Below are positions 4,898 to 5,845 of a DNA stretch of 5,845 bases, piece by piece. The DNA is from JAUVXJ01 sp034430275. Lineage in GTDB: Bacteria; Chloroflexota; Anaerolineae; UBA7937; B3-Chlor. Below the pieces are notes generated by a model. The model was not told the origin of the DNA. It ran no database searches and saw only the letters and a list, made by a program, of their open reading frames with translations. The position numbers were made by a program, and so were the translations under genes. The stretch is taken from the NCBI GenBank assembly GCA_034430275.1, contig DAOUEW010000299.1:1-5845 (forward strand), read 5' to 3'. Within the stretch, counting starts at the first letter, position 1. Each line of letters starts with the position of its first letter.

Positions 4898-5845
4898 TCA
4901 GCGCGCCATGGCTCTGAGGGCGCCCTCCAGAGCGGATCGCCAGTCTTTGTCCTCCGACGAGGTGCGCAGCAGCAGGCGGTCGTCCACGATCCTGGCTTTC
5001 TTGGGTAAGCGACCCTCCGCCCGACGTCGTTTGACCTCGGCCACAGTGCCCAGCCCTATGACCAGACTGTCGTCTTCGGTGGATACGATGGCTACGCCCG
5101 CTGCGGTGGCGAGGACCTTGAGACGCAGCAGGTAGATGAGATTCTCTGCCTCCTCGGGCAATGAGCCGAAGCGATCCTCGAGCTCCTGTGTGATCTGCTC
5201 GATCTCTTCGAGCGTCGTCAGCCCCGCCATGCGCCTGTAGATGCCCAGCCGAAGATCGACCTCCGGGACGTACTCCTCTGGCAGGAGGGCGTCGAGGGGC
5301 AGGCCGATGGTGGGGCCTGTGTCCTCTGGCGAGGTGGTGATGGAAGGGCGTGGCGGGCCAGGGGCCTCAACGGCTTCCTTGCTGTCTTTCTCTCTCAGAT
5401 CCTGGATGGCCTGGGCCAGCAAGCGGCAGTAGAGATCGAAGCCCACGGCGCTGATGTGGCCGTGCTGCCTGGTGCCCAGGACGTCACCTCCGCCGCGCAT
5501 CTCCAGGTCCCGCATGGCGATGCGGAAACCGGCTCCGAGCTCGCTGGCTTCCTTGATGGTCTGCAGCCGCTGGCGACCTTCGTCGTTGAGAGGCGCTTCT
5601 CCGTCGTAGAGCAGGTAAGCGTAGGCCCTCAGGGTGCTGCGCCCTACTCGTCCCCGGAGCTGGTATAGCTGCGCCAGTCCGAAATGGTCTGCCCTGTTCA
5701 CGATCAGGGTGTTGGCGTTGGGAATGTCAATCCCGCTTTCGATGATGGTCGTGCAGACCAGAACGTCGTGTGCTCCACCGGCGAAGTCGCTCATCACCTC
5801 GGCCAGCTTGCTCTCGTGCATCTGGCCGTGAGCGACCACGATGTC
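4898..5845 (-). CDS. mfd: Transcription-repair coupling factor Mfd, C-terminal part (5' end off window)
   Basis: Mfd is the DNA translocase that removes stalled RNA polymerase from lesions and recruits UvrA for excision repair. The visible 315 residues are roughly the last quarter of a protein of about 1,150 aa; the frame is open through 5845, so the N-terminus lies outside. In order: VAHGQM and the start of helicase domain 2; motif V TTIIESGIDIPNANTLIV; motif VI LAQLYQLRGRVGRS; the TRG region FRIAMRDLEMRGGGDVLGTR with QHGHISAVGFDLYCRLL; then the C-terminal D7 domain, LPLDALLPEEYVPEVDLRLG to EELEDRFGSLPEEAENL-like sequence. D7 normally masks the UvrA-binding site until polymerase is engaged. 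TGA is at 4898-4900. A GTG at 5839 is internal, not a start. The gene converges on the feo operon with a 49-bp gap and is functionally unrelated to it. Confidence 0.96.
   Translation of the reverse strand, partial: DIVVAHGQMHESKLAEVMSDFAGGAHDVLVCTTIIESGIDIPNANTLIVNRADHFGLAQLYQLRGRVGRSTLRAYAYLLYDGEAPLNDEGRQRLQTIKEASELGAGFRIAMRDLEMRGGGDVLGTRQHGHISAVGFDLYCRLLAQAIQDLREKDSKEAVEAPGPPRPSITTSPEDTGPTIGLPLDALLPEEYVPEVDLRLGIYRRMAGLTTLEEIEQITQELEDRFGSLPEEAENLIYLLRLKVLATAAGVAIVSTEDDSLVIGLGTVAEVKRRRAEGRLPKKARIVDDRLLLRTSSEDKDWRSALEGALRAMAR

Noticed and set aside
5837..5839. GTG as the start of a 313-aa protein
   Set aside because: The frame is open to the window edge and the sequence begins inside the Mfd helicase domain, so the true start is outside.

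Overview
This high-GC bacterial window centres on a ferrous-iron uptake (Feo) operon. It also holds a tRNA-Leu gene, two decayed genes, one unrecognised small ORF and the 3' end of mfd. The organism cannot be fixed from sequence alone. High GC, standard sigma70-type promoters and a chelatase-like/FeoA fusion would suit a Chloroflexota-like or other deep-branching lineage, but that is a guess.

Layout. Bases 1-400 hold the wreck of a TolB-type beta-propeller gene (PD40 repeats) broken by a stop codon and frame changes. Bases 400-657 show nothing recognisable. Bases 658-1044 encode an unrecognised 128-aa soluble protein. Bases 1092-1317 hold the C-terminal end of a major facilitator transporter broken by what looks like a one-base insertion in a G run. 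Bases 1318-1460 are non-coding and contain a short tandem repeat and small hairpins. A minus-strand tRNA-Leu(GAG) at 1495-1577 is a complete unit: consensus promoter, almost no 5' leader, and an intrinsic terminator.

From 1771 onward the plus strand carries the Feo operon. A perfect TTGACA-N17-TATAAT promoter has a 19-bp inverted repeat sitting over the expected transcription start, the natural place for an iron-dependent repressor to act. Three closely spaced genes follow. The first is a protein with a CbiX-like domain, lacking the usual chelatase histidines, fused to a C-terminal FeoA (SH3-like) domain. The second is full-length FeoB, the GTPase-gated Fe(II) permease. The third is a small FeoC-like winged-helix protein with four clustered cysteines. 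FeoB would carry Fe(II) across the membrane, the FeoA domain would assist it from the cytoplasmic side, and the FeoC-like protein could sense iron, oxygen or redox through its cysteine cluster.

The operon converges on mfd (minus strand), which runs off the right edge; only its helicase motifs V-VI, TRG region and C-terminal D7 domain are present. The left third reads as decaying or accessory sequence and the right two thirds as intact core genome. The points most worth a second look are the fusion architecture of the FeoA protein, the palindrome on the feo promoter and the FeoC-like cysteine cluster.
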